From Roridomyces roridus (Eukaryota; Basidiomycota; Agaricomycetes; Agaricales; Mycenaceae), in NCBI GenBank assembly GCA_029378245.1, contig JARKIF010000195.1, forward strand, positions 1 to 55,831: a stretch of DNA of 55,831 nt, written 5' to 3'. The position numbers were made by a program, and so were the translations under genes. Positions 1-11,410 of the stretch are shown piece after piece. The notes under the pieces are model-generated. The model was given only the letters and a program-made list of their open reading frames with translations. It was not told the origin of the DNA and made no database searches. The first letter of the stretch is position 1. Every line of letters starts with the position of its first letter.

Positions 1-1597
1 CCTTTCACATCCTCCCTCCCCGTTGGTTCTTTCGCATCCTCCCTCTCCCGTTCCGTCCTCTGTTGCATCGTCATCCCCATTGTCACTTGCAAACACCTCT
101 ACTACTGCTATCACCTCCACCCCAGCGCCTTCCAAGCGCACGCACAATACCGCTACCACCTCTACTCCGCAGTTCAATAGCAGAAGGCCAATGCTTGGCC
201 GGATGCTTGAATCAGACAGCTGGGAGAGTACCCCCTCTGCCCGTAGTCGGCCCAGTCTCGACTCGGCAAGCTTCCGGCCTTCTTCAGCGTCCGCGTCTAC
301 TTCCAGGACGTCGCTGGACACCGCCAGGCAGCGGCCGTCTCTTGATATTTCTCGGCATGGAATAAATTCCAACACTGTGCGAGAGCGTCCATCTGAAAGC
401 TCCAGTGCATGGAACATCAAACTCCGGCGGCGTAAGCGAAGTATGAGTGTGGATGAGCAGCACGCTTCTCCGCCCGGATACTCTTCACCGTACAGCGAGT
501 CTCGGCCGGACAGTAGCATGTCCAGCCGGCCCGAATGGCTTGGACCCCGTACGGCCAAGGCATTCAAGGCAGCGGGTCTCCTCGGCCCCTCCGATTCTCC
601 TGACAGTAACGACAGTGCCTCGTCGTCCAGCCGCATGAAGTTTGGGTCATTGCGAGGTAGCAGCACGGCCGGGCGGAGTGATTCGCGAGCTGGCAGTGTT
701 TTTCGCCGCCTCCAAGACGCCGACGAGGCAGTGGGAGCGGAAGTTACTTTGGGAGCCCAGGTAGCCAACTGATGGAGAGTCCGACTCTGACGATGTCCAG
801 CCGTGACACGCCGCGATCTGCATCAACGGCGCCGACATCTGTTTCTGGTGCATCTTGGGGGCGGGACGGGGACGAAATTCGAGAGCTCAAGGAAAAGCAT
901 GCTGTTGAGACCGGGGCGCTACTCAGCGCCTTGTCTGACTCGCAGCGCACGACCAAGGTTCTACGTGAAGAAAATGCGGAGTTGCGGGACCGTTTAGCTC
1001 AGCTTGAGACGAATTTCCACCGAAGCATGGCCCTGGAGAGGGAGAACCAGACACTGCTCGAATTTGTCAAGGAACTGCGGGAGGAAGCAGGCCAGCTGAA
1101 ACTTCAACTACGTCTCGCTGCTCCTGTCGCCAGTTCATCGCGGTATCTCTCCCAGTCGATGTCTCAGCCGTTCCGGCTCGCGCACAGAAACGACTCACCG
1201 CGGAGCGTGGAGGAGAATATGTTGGAGGATTCCTCCGTCTTTGCTTCGCCCCAGGCTCGCCGGCGGCTGAGTTCGTCGTCATCCATCTTCCCTGTCCCGC
1301 CGTCGAATATGTCCTTGCTCTTGCACGAGGATGGTGCAAATTCTAGCGACTACGACGACCGGTCGGGGAGTGTCGGGCTCGTTCGTCGCGTCGCCAACGA
1401 TGGTCCTTGGGCGCATTGATGTCACTTCACACCGAGCCAACAAATCGATCGCGTCGGTGGCCACGACGTCACCCAATGCTTCAATGCTGGGGAGTCCGCG
1501 TAGTTTACTGCTACGCCCGGAGCACGAGGTGCATCTCGGGGATATGGAGAGTCTGGACCTTGGCCGGCCAGGGCCCGACGAGGATTGGTCGGAATAG
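1..1597 (+). CDS. Ser-rich coiled-coil protein, 5' partial
   Basis: I do not recognise this family. The reading frame is already open at the window edge and no convincing ATG is seen, so the gene begins upstream. The first ~250 residues are low-complexity Ser/Pro/Arg with repeated SRPSLD-like phosphosite-type motifs. A predicted coiled coil follows at about 880-1110 (short motif ELRDRLAQLETN), then another Ser-rich stretch and an acidic end (GPDEDWSE). The frame changes twice, near 731-800 and near 1340-1436. GT-AG introns at about 731-777 and 1370-1436 would restore it, but the acceptors are poor GAG sites, so the joints are unsure. The composition suggests a cytoplasmic scaffold or regulatory protein; that is inference only. 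The first 55 bases hold an imperfect tandem repeat of a ~28-nt pyrimidine-rich unit. Confidence 0.55.
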
Positions 1598-1712
1598 AGA
1601 CGGGTTTTCTTCTTGCTTTCTATCGTATACATTATTCTGTAGCATTGTATTTCTACGTATCATAGATAATCACTTTGGAGGATACAACAGCGAGCGACGC
1701 AGCTCGGCGTTG

Positions 1713-2160
1713 CTAAGTTGCGACTCGGGTTTCAGGTACGAGGAACAGTAGTCGGGCGGTGAGAACTGACCGTTGTTTAAACTGTGCTAGGACCGCGGGG
1801 GCGGCTTGCGTTCGCTTATTGAGCTTTCCATGGGTCTGGGTCGGGTTTAGAGCAGCCAACGCTGATGCGACTGAAATAAACCTGTCTTGCGTGGTTGTTG
1901 CGGTCGCGTCGACGATGAACATTCGGTCGTCGGAAGACTCTGTAGCAGCGCCGGGGGCCTCTTCTATCCTGAGGCCTGTTACGGAGATAGATGGCTGGAG
2001 ATATGCTTTGGACAATGGGTGTAGCTCCGGACGGGTCGTGGTCCAGGACGAGAACGTGTTCGTCTTGCTTAGGAACAAGTGAACGGGGTGGATCGTCGGC
2101 ATAGTGGTATACAATTGCGGGGTGGATGAGCTTGTTGTTCAGGTTCACGAGGAGCAGCAT
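1713..2160 (-). CDS. Small conserved fungal protein, frame broken
   Basis: This resembles a small conserved unknown protein that I associate, from memory, with agaricomycetes. The N-terminus (MLLLVNLNNKLIHPAI) and the HYADD and EHVLVLDHDP motifs lie in one frame, while VTGLRIEEAPGAA and MFIVDATA lie in another. I chose ATG at 2160 because the conserved block begins there, although the frame is open further upstream. The frames meet at 1985-1992, where AGAT occurs twice in tandem; removing one 4-nt copy would make the protein continuous through SPAISVTGL. No plausible intron fits that spot. It is therefore either a frameshifted allele, a pseudogene or a sequence error. The C-terminal ~50 residues after MFIVDATA look unconserved and may not be real coding. 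It converges on the upstream coiled-coil gene. Confidence 0.45.
1985..1992 (+). repeat. 4-nt tandem duplication causing a frame change
   Basis: AGAT is repeated exactly twice. On the minus strand this is ATCTATCT, exactly where the two conserved halves of the small conserved protein change frame. Confidence 0.6.
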
Positions 2161-2240
2161 TGCTGCTGCAGGTGGATGATCGCAAACCACATGTCATAAC
2201 GAATCACGATCACTTTGATCGACTCTCAATTGACAGCTGC

Positions 2241-2246
2241 TATAAG
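2241..2246 (+). promoter_or_regulatory. Possible TATA box of the CAP gene
   Basis: TATAAG lies about 75 nt upstream of the CAP protein start codon and is followed by a pyrimidine-rich leader. It is supported by position and motif only. Confidence 0.35.
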
Positions 2247-2317
2247 TACCATCTCTCGGTCGCTATGGGCTCTACACTTCCCCTTCCGTTCGTTCATCCC
2301 TCCGCTCTTTTTTCCCG

Positions 2318-3722
2318 ATGGCTCGTCTTGTTTATCTGGCGTTGACGATTTTTGCCGTTCTTCCGACCGGGCTCGCTGGTCCTGCCTGTGCGAAGAAGGC
2401 CAAATCTGCCAGCGATTGTATGACTAGGTGTGCTTTGAAATGGGGTTTCCCCGGTAAGAGGCATTGTGCCGCGTCAAGCTGCTGAAAATTGAGAGAAAAA
2501 AATCAGGGCACATGATGGGGCAGAATGCCTGGGAAGCGTTATGGACAATTCCGTCTCTGTGGACGCCTGGGATGATTACATTGCCAAGGCCTGTGGCGAA
2601 GAGTCAGTGTTTTTCTCTTGTCTGTTCATTGTCCATTAATCGACAGCGCTCAGTTCCGCCGCACAGACCGCCTCGACGACTTCCACTTCCAGTGTGCAGG
2701 CCACGGGGCTGGTCAAGGCTCTGGGAACTCTGCCCGGCGCGTTTACGGAGGCTTCTAGCACCTCCACCACTTCGAGTAGCTCCTCGACAAGCTCGAGCAC
2801 TTCTTCGACGATCCGTTCGACTTCCTCGACTCGCTTCACGACTTCTACAAGGACATCGACTACGACATCGTCTACTCATACCTCGACCTCGACCACTTCC
2901 ACCCAAGTGAAGCCGACGCCCGCTGTGCAGCAGCTGAAGACCACTAGCACGACCCACACCACCGCTAAGGCTGCTGCAACTCAGCAGAGCTCCTCGAACG
3001 GCAACAGTGGAAGCTCTAACAGTAACAGTGGAAGCTCCAACAGTGGCGGCTCCAACAGCGGTTCCAGCTCCAACACCGGCAGCTCCAACACCAACACGGG
3101 CAGCTCCAGCGGCAATAGCGGCAGCTCGAGCAGTGGTGGAAGCGGGGCGTCAGCTTCTGACCAGCAGAGGTATTTGGCTGCACACAACTCGGTTCGTGCC
3201 CAGCACGGTGCCTCACCCGTGACTTGGAGCGATGCTGCCGCTGCCAAGGCGCAAGAGTGGGCTGACAAGTGCACCAACACCCACTCTGGAGGAACTCTGG
3301 GTCCCTTGGGCGGTGGGTGACATCTCGTGGAGGCGTATCCTGGCTGATTTCATTGCAGAGAATCTTGCTGCTGGTACCGGCGACTTCAGCATCGAAGATG
3401 GGACCGGTCTTTGGGCGAAGGAAGTCTGTGGGTGCATTCACTGCGTGTCTAATTTATGTGCACTGAAATCCCGCTTTGCAGCGGAATACGACCCCAGCAA
3501 CCCCCAACCATCTCATTTCACTCAGATGGTTTGGAAGGCTACCACGCAGATCGGATGCGCACGTAGGTATTTTCCTTCGGAATCTCGACGGCGTCTCATT
3601 ATTTCCAAGAACAAACCTGTAATGGGTTATTTGCTGGCTTTGGCCAATCCACGTACATAGTTTGTGAGTATTCTTCGCAGGGAAATGTCCTCGGCGAGTT
3701 TGGTGCAAACGTGCAGGCGTAG
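2318..3722 (+). CDS. Secreted CAP (SCP/PR-1-like) protein with Ser-rich linker
   Basis: Predicted secreted cysteine-rich CAP-superfamily protein. It begins with a signal peptide (MARLVYLALTIFAVLPTGLA). A small four-cysteine module of about 60 residues follows, then ~150 residues of Ser/Thr and Ser/Gly/Asn repeats, then the CAP domain. CAP signatures seen are AAHNSVRAQHGA, HSGGTLGPLGEN, HFTQMVW and CEYSSQGNV. Introns consistent with these motifs are at about 2428-2506 (or a donor at 2454), 2609-2653, 3313-3358, 3428-3481 and 3563-3660. CAP proteins of fungi bind sterols or act extracellularly in defence-type roles; the role here is not predictable. The segment before CEYS is a little shorter than usual for the family, so the last intron may be misplaced. 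Confidence 0.85.
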
Positions 3723-3807
3723 TTTTCCGTGGCTGGTCCACTGATAGTACATTCTTTGTCGTTCAGAAAATATACTTCTTATGCGATGTGCATACAATCT
3801 CACATTT

Positions 3808-4526
3808 TTACTGGTCTACATCATCTCCCGCTTCCTCGTCGTCAACTTTCTTCTCTTCCTCGTCGTCAACTCCCTTCTCTTCCTGGTCTCCGTCTCCGTC
3901 TTGCTCGCCTTTGACTTTTCCCCCGTCATCTGCGTCCTTTTCCTTCGGCTCCCAGCCCTTCACCCCGTGTTTCCGTATCAATGCAATGCGAACAGCCACC
4001 GCCTCGGCGCTGCGTTCATGGTCACACGCATACTCCGCCATATCCAGCCACGAGAACGCGGGGTGGTCGTGCATCCACCTAATCACTCATCAGTCGGGAC
4101 ACAAAAAGAAAATGGGGAAGCGGATCATTTACTGGGCCAATTCGCCAGCCTCGACTAGGCTCCACCCGTGCCCATGTTTACCTCCGCCTTGTGCGCCACA
4201 ATCGATCTCCCCGTAGGGGTCGAGCATATATACGACTCCTTTGCGAAGTTGAGTGGGAAAGAGCCAGGCGTTGATGCCTTGTGCGCGATTGCGAGCGTTC
4301 GTGTTTTTCCCTGCGCAGACATCAGATTCCGTGTCAGTTTTGTGTGCGATGACTTACAGACTTCGCCCCACAAAGCCTCTTTGTGAGGGTCATGCCAAGT
4401 TTCGGGATTGGGATGGGGCGAAGCGGCGACGAGCAGTTGCTCGGGGGTGAGCGTGTCTTTGCGTGCCTCAAGAGCAGCCTTCATGGAGGTCTCAAAGTTG
4501 CGTCTTGCATCGCTTTTATGGTCCAT
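3808..4526 (-). CDS. Conserved hypothetical protein with acidic C-terminal tail
   Basis: Function not recognised. Three exons are readable on the minus strand, with introns at about 4311-4357 (donor GTAAGT) and 4079-4181. The product is ~165 residues. The start at 4526 (MDHKSDARRNFETS) gives a helical N-terminus, followed by a compact middle (INAWLFPTQLRKG, YMLDPYGEIDCGAQGG) and WMHDHPAFSWLDMAEYA. The last ~35 residues are almost entirely Asp, Glu and Lys, encoded by an imperfect tandem repeat at about 3836-3880. The tail suggests a soluble protein with charge-mediated binding. It is transcribed divergently from the DLT1-like gene. Confidence 0.65.
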
Positions 4527-5021
4527 CGGGGGAGGCCACATGTGGCTTGGTGAGCCAAGATAACGCGGGGGACGATTATGGCGGGAACAAAACAAAGATC
4601 GTATTTCAGTATCATTTTGATTTCTGTGAATCGTCAGCTTGGTCTCCGGCTGGCAGGCAGATAGAGCTCTTGTTACGTGTGATGAGCAGAATGCAAGGCA
4701 ACGTTCTGGGCGAATTTGCGTTCGTATCTTCCCCTCATCGCTGCGTTTCCGGCAAAGCTAACGCCAATGCAGCGCCAATGTGCAGGCCTGAGTTTGCTGT
4801 TGATGTCTTTGTCGTTTACGGCTGTCCTGTCTTTTGTGTCCAGTTCATCCGGGATGAATATAATACCTCTTCCTTGTCGAGTTTCTGCAAAGTTGCTGTA
4901 TTCGAGATATTTGTTCGGATTATTGATCGGATCACGGCATCTCTCTGATGTTCACCTCGAACATCCTATAGGCCTTTGACGCACTCCAAGTGCGCAAGTG
5001 GACCCGGACGCTGAGGCACAT
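4527..5021. other. Intergenic, divergent promoter region
   Basis: Stretch of 495 nt between the starts of the acidic-tail protein and the DLT1-like gene. It contains open frames but none with conserved-looking protein, and no repeat or RNA gene was seen. It probably holds both promoters. Confidence 0.5.
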
Positions 5022-5902
5022 ATGTTTCGGAGACAGCTCCGCCTTCTGCTCAGCGTCAGCTATGTCTTCCTGGTTCTCCTCACAATTATTTTCACCGGTC
5101 TCTCCTGCGTCGCCCTGCTAGCCCAGGCAGTCCGACACTCACCAAATCGCACCTGGGCCCATAATTATAATGCACTCGTTATTGGGGTGTCCTATGTCGC
5201 CGTCGTATGTCTCTCTTCAGCTGGTCACCACATAGTCTCAACAAATGCAGCTCGTGTTCTCCTTAATATTCTGTGTCAACCGGCGGCTGGCTGTACGAAC
5301 GCGACTGCAGCGAATTTCCAAAGCGCACACTATTATTCGGCGCGGGGATGTGCCCAATCCCGTCCACAATTATATCACGCAGGAGTATATGCGGACATGC
5401 CTGATTTCATACGAGTCTTTACCGACGGATGTCTACCATCCAGGCTGGGGCCGGCCTGGGACGATATACGAGGGCGTCCGTTTCCGGCGTGCCCTGCTCG
5501 ATACCATTCCCCACATTGGTGAGTTGGTATTCGATTCAATATTTCTTGCTAAATCTCCTAGATGCCCTCGCGCACGCGGTCATACCCACACACCCTGCTC
5601 TCAAACCCCATGTTCGCATGCTCCACCATTTTCGATTCATTCTTCCTCTCCTAAATTCAGAGGACGAAGAATTTACACCGCTTCATTACTATGATTCCGC
5701 CATACAATTGGCACGAAACGCCGCTGTGGAGCCGACAGAAGAGGAATTTATCATTGGGATTCAGGCAGCAGACGAGATCAAGAAAAGGTGCGTTATACCT
5801 CGTTGCGAGGTTTAAAATCTAACGCTTCGCAGCTTGAACGATTGTCGACTGGAAGCGCTCGAGGCCTCTGTCACTGATTTCGACGAATCCACAGAATCAT
5901 AA
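5022..5902 (+). CDS. DLT1: DLT1-like integral membrane protein (defect at low temperature)
   Basis: Homologue of the fungal Dlt1 family, named for the yeast low-temperature growth phenotype. Four exons with clean GT-AG introns at 5205-5250, 5519-5561 and 5788-5832 give ~245 residues. Two N-terminal membrane segments are seen (around SYVFLVLLTIIFTGLSCVA and, across the first intron, VIGVSYVAVV/LVFSLIFC). Family landmarks follow: VNRRLAVRTRLQRISKAH, YESLPTDVYHPGWGRPGT, HAVIPTHPALKPH and LHYYDSAIQLARNA. The stop is only 6 bp from the stop of the convergent GST-like gene, so their 3' UTRs must overlap. The precise biochemical role of Dlt1 is unknown. Confidence 0.88.
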
Positions 5903-5908
5903 ATATAA

Positions 5909-6927
5909 CTAGTGGAGGCCGCCGGCGTATACCGTCTGCCAGCTGGGCCTAGCAATCCACGCGTTCCAGTAGGCAGCCACCTTCTCTGGCACGGGTGTAC
6001 CGTAAGCTGCCTCGAATGCAGCCAGCGCGTCCCCGCTCGACTTTGCGCCTGCCGTTACCGCGATCCGGGCAAGCCAGGCGCCTACATGGTAGTCGTCCTC
6101 ACCAGGAATCTCCCCGCCGAGGAAGCCACTGTCAGGAAGGACGCTGGGGAGGAGCTCGAAGATGGCGCTCTTGAGCGAATCCGCGTGGGCCTGGGACTTT
6201 GCAAAGAATCCATCCTTGTGTTCAGCGGGTACTTGACCTTTGACGAGCGCAAGCAAGCCTCCGTTGGTGGCCAACTTGTTATCGTAAAAGGCCTTGTGTG
6301 CTTCTGCGTCCGAACCCTTGGAGTGTTTCTCCAACGCCGCCTGGCCTGTGAAACGTTGGACTCGATTGGATTGGGAAAGAAATCCACTTACGACCGGAGA
6401 GGAATACCCCCGCTAGCCCACCTGCTTTCGCGGCCAGCTCCTCCTCATTGCGCTATCCACCTGATCAATGCATGCACCCTGAAGTGGCGGCAAGCTTACA
6501 GAGACGAACAAGGCGAAATTGGGATCGTATTGGTCTTCGTGGATGGTATCGATGATGGAGGTGCCAGTTTTCACTTTGACGGGCGCGTCGCGAACGAGGT
6601 TGCTGATGACGTCCTTGGTGGTGGTGTATACCTCGCCGTTGGATTCGAGAGTGGGGAGGGTCCCATTTGGGTTCTGTGTATCTTATGTAGTTGGCGCCAA
6701 TTTACTTGCTACATACATACCAATTTGAGGAAGGAGACGGCAAAGTTTTCGCCAGCGAGGAGATTGACGCCCTTGACCGTGATATCGTCCTCTTTGTAGC
6801 CAAGTTCAGCACTGCGGGAAATGAGTAAAGATACTTGGAGGTGGTTCGAGCGAACCACGAACACGGCGAGTTCGGCGGCGGCCGCCCAGACGGATCCAGC
6901 GAAAGTGTAGAGTGTTTTGGACGACAT
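5909..6927 (-). CDS. Glutathione S-transferase-like protein
   Basis: Cytosolic GST-fold protein. The N-terminal thioredoxin-like part runs from MSSKTLYTFAGSVWAAAAEL through LKLNPNGTLPTLESNGE, the canonical GST strand with the cis-Pro and the ESNGE glutathione-contact region. The C-terminal helical part includes WLARIAVTAGA and ends YWNAWIARPSWQTVYAGGLH. Five exons are inferred; introns at 6812-6863 and 6674-6720 are clear and two more lie at about 6340-6500. A catalytic Ser/Tyr/Cys cannot be assigned with confidence. A degraded copy of its first exon, first intron and part of exon 2 lies immediately upstream, so the promoter lies inside duplicated DNA. Confidence 0.8.
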
Positions 6928-7007
6928 GGAGGGTCTGAGATGGGCTGCGATCGCTTCCAGCTTATATGCCATGCGTCGGGCGACGTCGGGCTGCTATCAC
7001 TCCTGAC

Positions 7008-7210
7008 AGATTGACGCTCTTGACACTGATATCGTCCTCCTTGTAGCCAAGTTCAGCACTGCGGGACATGAGTAAAGATAGGAGTGATCACGAACACGGC
7101 GAGTTCGGCAGCGGCCGCGCAGACGGATCCTGCAAAGGTGTAGAGCGTTTTGGACGACATGGAGGCTGCGATCGCTTGTCGGGCAACGTCGGGCTCAAAT
7201 CACTCCTGAC
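7008..7210 (-). pseudogene. Truncated tandem copy of the GST-like gene 5' end
   Basis: This segment aligns colinearly with 6761-7007: part of exon 2, intron 1, exon 1, the start codon and the upstream region. It keeps an ATG (MSSKTLYTFAGSV), the same intron position with CAG acceptor, and AELGYKEDD. The coding frame then runs through the junction into the promoter of the complete gene and stops after ~50 residues. It has base substitutions and lacks a ~24-nt block of the intron and parts of the leader, so it is not a recent exact duplication. It cannot encode a full GST. Confidence 0.8.
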
Positions 7211-7317
7211 TAAGTAACAACGGTCAACAGGAAAAGAAAACAAGTGTGGCAAAGCGATATGTACATTCTAAAGTGTTATTCTAAATTCCTATTGCGTATA
7301 CCAAAAATTCTAGCCCG

Positions 7318-8518
<1,201 letters not shown>

Positions 8519-8991
8519 GGTGTCACCGTGGTATCCGGGCGCGTCTTTGCGTGGCAGGCCGAGGAGAATGAGCTTTGAGATGTCGTAGCCGGCTGCACGG
8601 AGTTTGGCAGAGAGATAGTGTTGGACAGCGACAAGTGAAGAGAAGCCGGCGACGAGGGTAAAGAGGAATATGAACTGATCTCGGTTGGGCATAAAACGGG
8701 AGTGGTGCCACAAGAACGGCCGCTACTAGACGGGGTCTGGGTGCCTGATAGTCGCTTACAGCCCCACACGGAAATTTGTGAAACAGCGCTTCGCGGTGAT
8801 TAAGTAAGCAAGTCGGCTCAACGGTCAACCAACTCAGGCTGTCCGCTGCGGGTTGGTCCTCGCTCTCGACGTCCTTTCTTCTCTTCTCTTTATTCACTTC
8901 TCTCTTCTCTTCCACGCTCGCGCTGCGCGTACATCCTTGTATACCTCTCAACCACCAGCCCTCGACCTCGAACCAACCAGCCCTCGAACCC
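8519..8991. promoter_or_regulatory. Shared divergent promoter region, with an in-frame upstream extension
   Basis: The 473 nt separate the CBR1 and phosphatase starts. Positions 8519-8692 are open in frame with CBR1. The rest is pyrimidine-rich towards the phosphatase ATG (long CT tract at about 8866-8920), typical of a fungal core promoter and leader. Confidence 0.5.
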
Positions 8992-11107
8992 ATGCCACCC
9001 ATGCCTCCTCGCAAACGAGGGCCGCCGGCCTCACTCAGGATCGACACACCAGTCCAGCTCTCAAGCATCTCACTCGCCACAGGCGACAGCTCTGCCTCGG
9101 CGCTGTCCTCTGCTGCTTCCGAGTCGGACTACCCTCCATTCAATCCCCCCTCCAAGCCGAGGAACATGAAAAAACTGTCCCTCAACTTGTCATCCGCCCA
9201 GTCCTCGACCACCTCCCTCATGTCCCTCGCACCCTCCACTAGCAGCTCCATTCCTCCCCAGGAGCCGAATCGCATGGAGCGACTGCGGCGGCCTTCTGTC
9301 ATCTCCCTCCCTGCCAGTGCCAATCCCATGACCGCGGCTCGCCATGTGCGCAAGGTCGAGGACGGCGCAGAGGGAGCGGACGGCACGGTACCCTATGCAG
9401 ACGGCCCAATCCAGATTCTCCCAGGCATCTGGCTCGGCTCAGAGGACAATGTCAAGGACTGGCAAGGGTTGCTCGAGCGTGGCATCAAGTCGGTGCTCAA
9501 CGTCGCCAAGGAGGTTGTGTCTCCCTTCGACTCGGCCTCGGTCCAACCGTTGCGCGCCTTCTCTTCGACACCGAACCTTAACAACAACCTGCCGAATGAC
9601 TCGGACCCAACGTACTACCCGTCCAACCTTGCCAACGGCAGGCCGGGAATGTACTACCTCAAGCTACAGTGGTCTCACGGACAGCAGGATCTTGTGGAGC
9701 ACGGCTTTCCAGAGGCAATGGCCTTCTGCGACGCCGCCTTGGAGCGCGGAGACGGTGTGCTGATTCAGTGCGTTATGACATGTCAATCATTCGCCGCCAT
9801 GCTAATCCTTCGTCTTCCAGTTGTCAATGTGGCATCTCGAGATCTGCCACCATGGTGATCGCTCTGGTCATGCGGGCAGCAGCAGAACGTTCTCCTGCTG
9901 TCCCGTCAGAAATATGGGCACTACAAGGTATGCAAGGAGCATACACACACGTGAAAGAAAAGAGTAAAGTGGTGGGACCCAATATGTCGTGCGTCACTCT
10001 GCCTCTATTGTCTAATTGCGTGCTCATTCGGACATTAGCCTTATTTATCAACTATTGGAGTATGAGAAAAAACTACGCGGAGACAGCGGTGCCATGTCAG
10101 GCTCAGAGTCTGCCATGGAAGACGAGGAGTGGGGACGGCAGCGGCGAATGCTGGACGAGATTCCGACAGATGACGAGGAAGAACAGGAGAGTACCTTGGT
10201 CATGCGGGAAGCTCAGGCTCTTGACAAGGCCATGGAGGACCGTATGCTTGCGCGCAAGGCATCATCCTCTTCTGTTGCGTCTTCCTCTTCGGGAGTCGGG
10301 ATGGGTGCTGCCTGGAGGAGCCGATATGGTGGCCGAAAGCGGGCTGGGTCTATTGCCAGCAATATGACCAATGGATCCAGCATTATCAGCGAGGACTTGG
10401 TCGAGGAGGACGAAGAGCAAGAGTTGCTCGGCATTGGTGGAGGCTTTGACGAAGACCGTGGTTCAGCTGAATATTCGGCAACCAGCTCGCCGGAGGACGA
10501 TGCTCACCCTGGCGACACTCCACGCCGTCCGGCCCGTCCGCCTCCGTCTGCACCAGTGTGGAAGACGTCGTTCAGTTTGCCCATGCCACCGGCAACTGCT
10601 ATCCGACCGACGTTCAACCTCCCTGCCAAATCCAAACGGAGGCCGGCTCCCCTCGGCATCCTTCCGACTGTTCCGCCTTCTCCAATCAAGATTGTCGTCG
10701 ATCATGTCGACGACCTCCCGGAGAAACGGGTGCCTCGCAAGCCGCTCTTGTCGCTGCAGCCTCCTCGGCCTCGCACCGAATCCAAGAGACCCATACCACC
10801 TCCTTTGCATCTCAGAAACCCCTTGTTAAAACCAAAAATCCCGAGCACGCCCTCGGGTTTGGCCACACCTTCGCAGACGCTCTTTGTATTCCCCCCTTCA
10901 CCGACGCTCACGACGCGTACCCCTTCGACCATGACCCTCACCTCTAATACGAATGGTTCTGTACCGTTCCCCAGCATCTCGACGCCTCGGGTGTCGACCT
11001 TCCGCTCACAAGGTCGGACCAGGTCGTTTATCGGGCTGGGCGCGCCTCCTACTCCCACAACGGCCTTTTCGCGCGTCGACGCGCGGGGGTACATTGGGCT
11101 GGAGTAG
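8992..11107 (+). CDS. Dual-specificity protein phosphatase (Msg5/Sdp1-type)
   Basis: Cysteine-dependent dual-specificity phosphatase likely to act on MAP kinases. A disordered Ser/Pro-rich N-terminus of ~130 residues is followed by the DSP domain (IQILPGIWLGSEDNVKDW, GIKSVLNVAKEV). Splicing out 9768-9820 creates the active site LIHCQCGISRSAT, the HCxxGxxRS loop with catalytic Cys and Arg. A second intron at 9989-10038 leads to GPNMSLIYQLLEYE, the usual end of the domain. The last ~350 residues are disordered, with acidic patches (DEEEQES, EEDEEQE) and many Ser/Thr-Pro sites. There are three exons, total ~665 residues. The long flanks suggest docking and phosphoregulation, as in yeast Msg5. 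Confidence 0.9.
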
Positions 11108-11410
11108 GCCTATGAGCACCATGTTCTCTATGCCCCATGTTGTCGTCTTACCAATTCTCGCCCTCCCATCCACGCAACCCAATCAACGCAATTTTTTATT
11201 GTTTCACGCACGCACACAGGTAGAAGACACGGCATATTTCTCTGTCAGGACCTTGCAATTATTTGTGTACAACTATAGTCTTTTCGCCTTCGTGCCCTTA
11301 CTGTCTTTGACGTGTTCTATCTCCTTCGCCTTCAGACTACCTTGTTGTATAGCCTTCATGTATCTGAAAGCAGCCCGGGCTGGATAATCCGGGGAATATA
11401 TACATCTGTG
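11108..11410. other. Intergenic between phosphatase and IMP1
   Basis: The 303 nt hold the 3' UTR of the phosphatase and the promoter of IMP1. No conserved coding or repeat was seen. TATATA occurs at 11397, too close to the IMP1 ATG (8 nt) to be a trustworthy TATA box. Confidence 0.5.

Noticed and set aside
3836..3880. CTCGTCGTCAACT-like repeats as a regulatory array
   Set aside because: They encode the Asp/Glu-rich tail of the minus-strand gene, so codon repetition explains them.
4463..4948. Plus-strand open frame between the acidic-tail gene and DLT1
   Set aside because: It overlaps the better-supported minus-strand exon and shows no recognisable motif.
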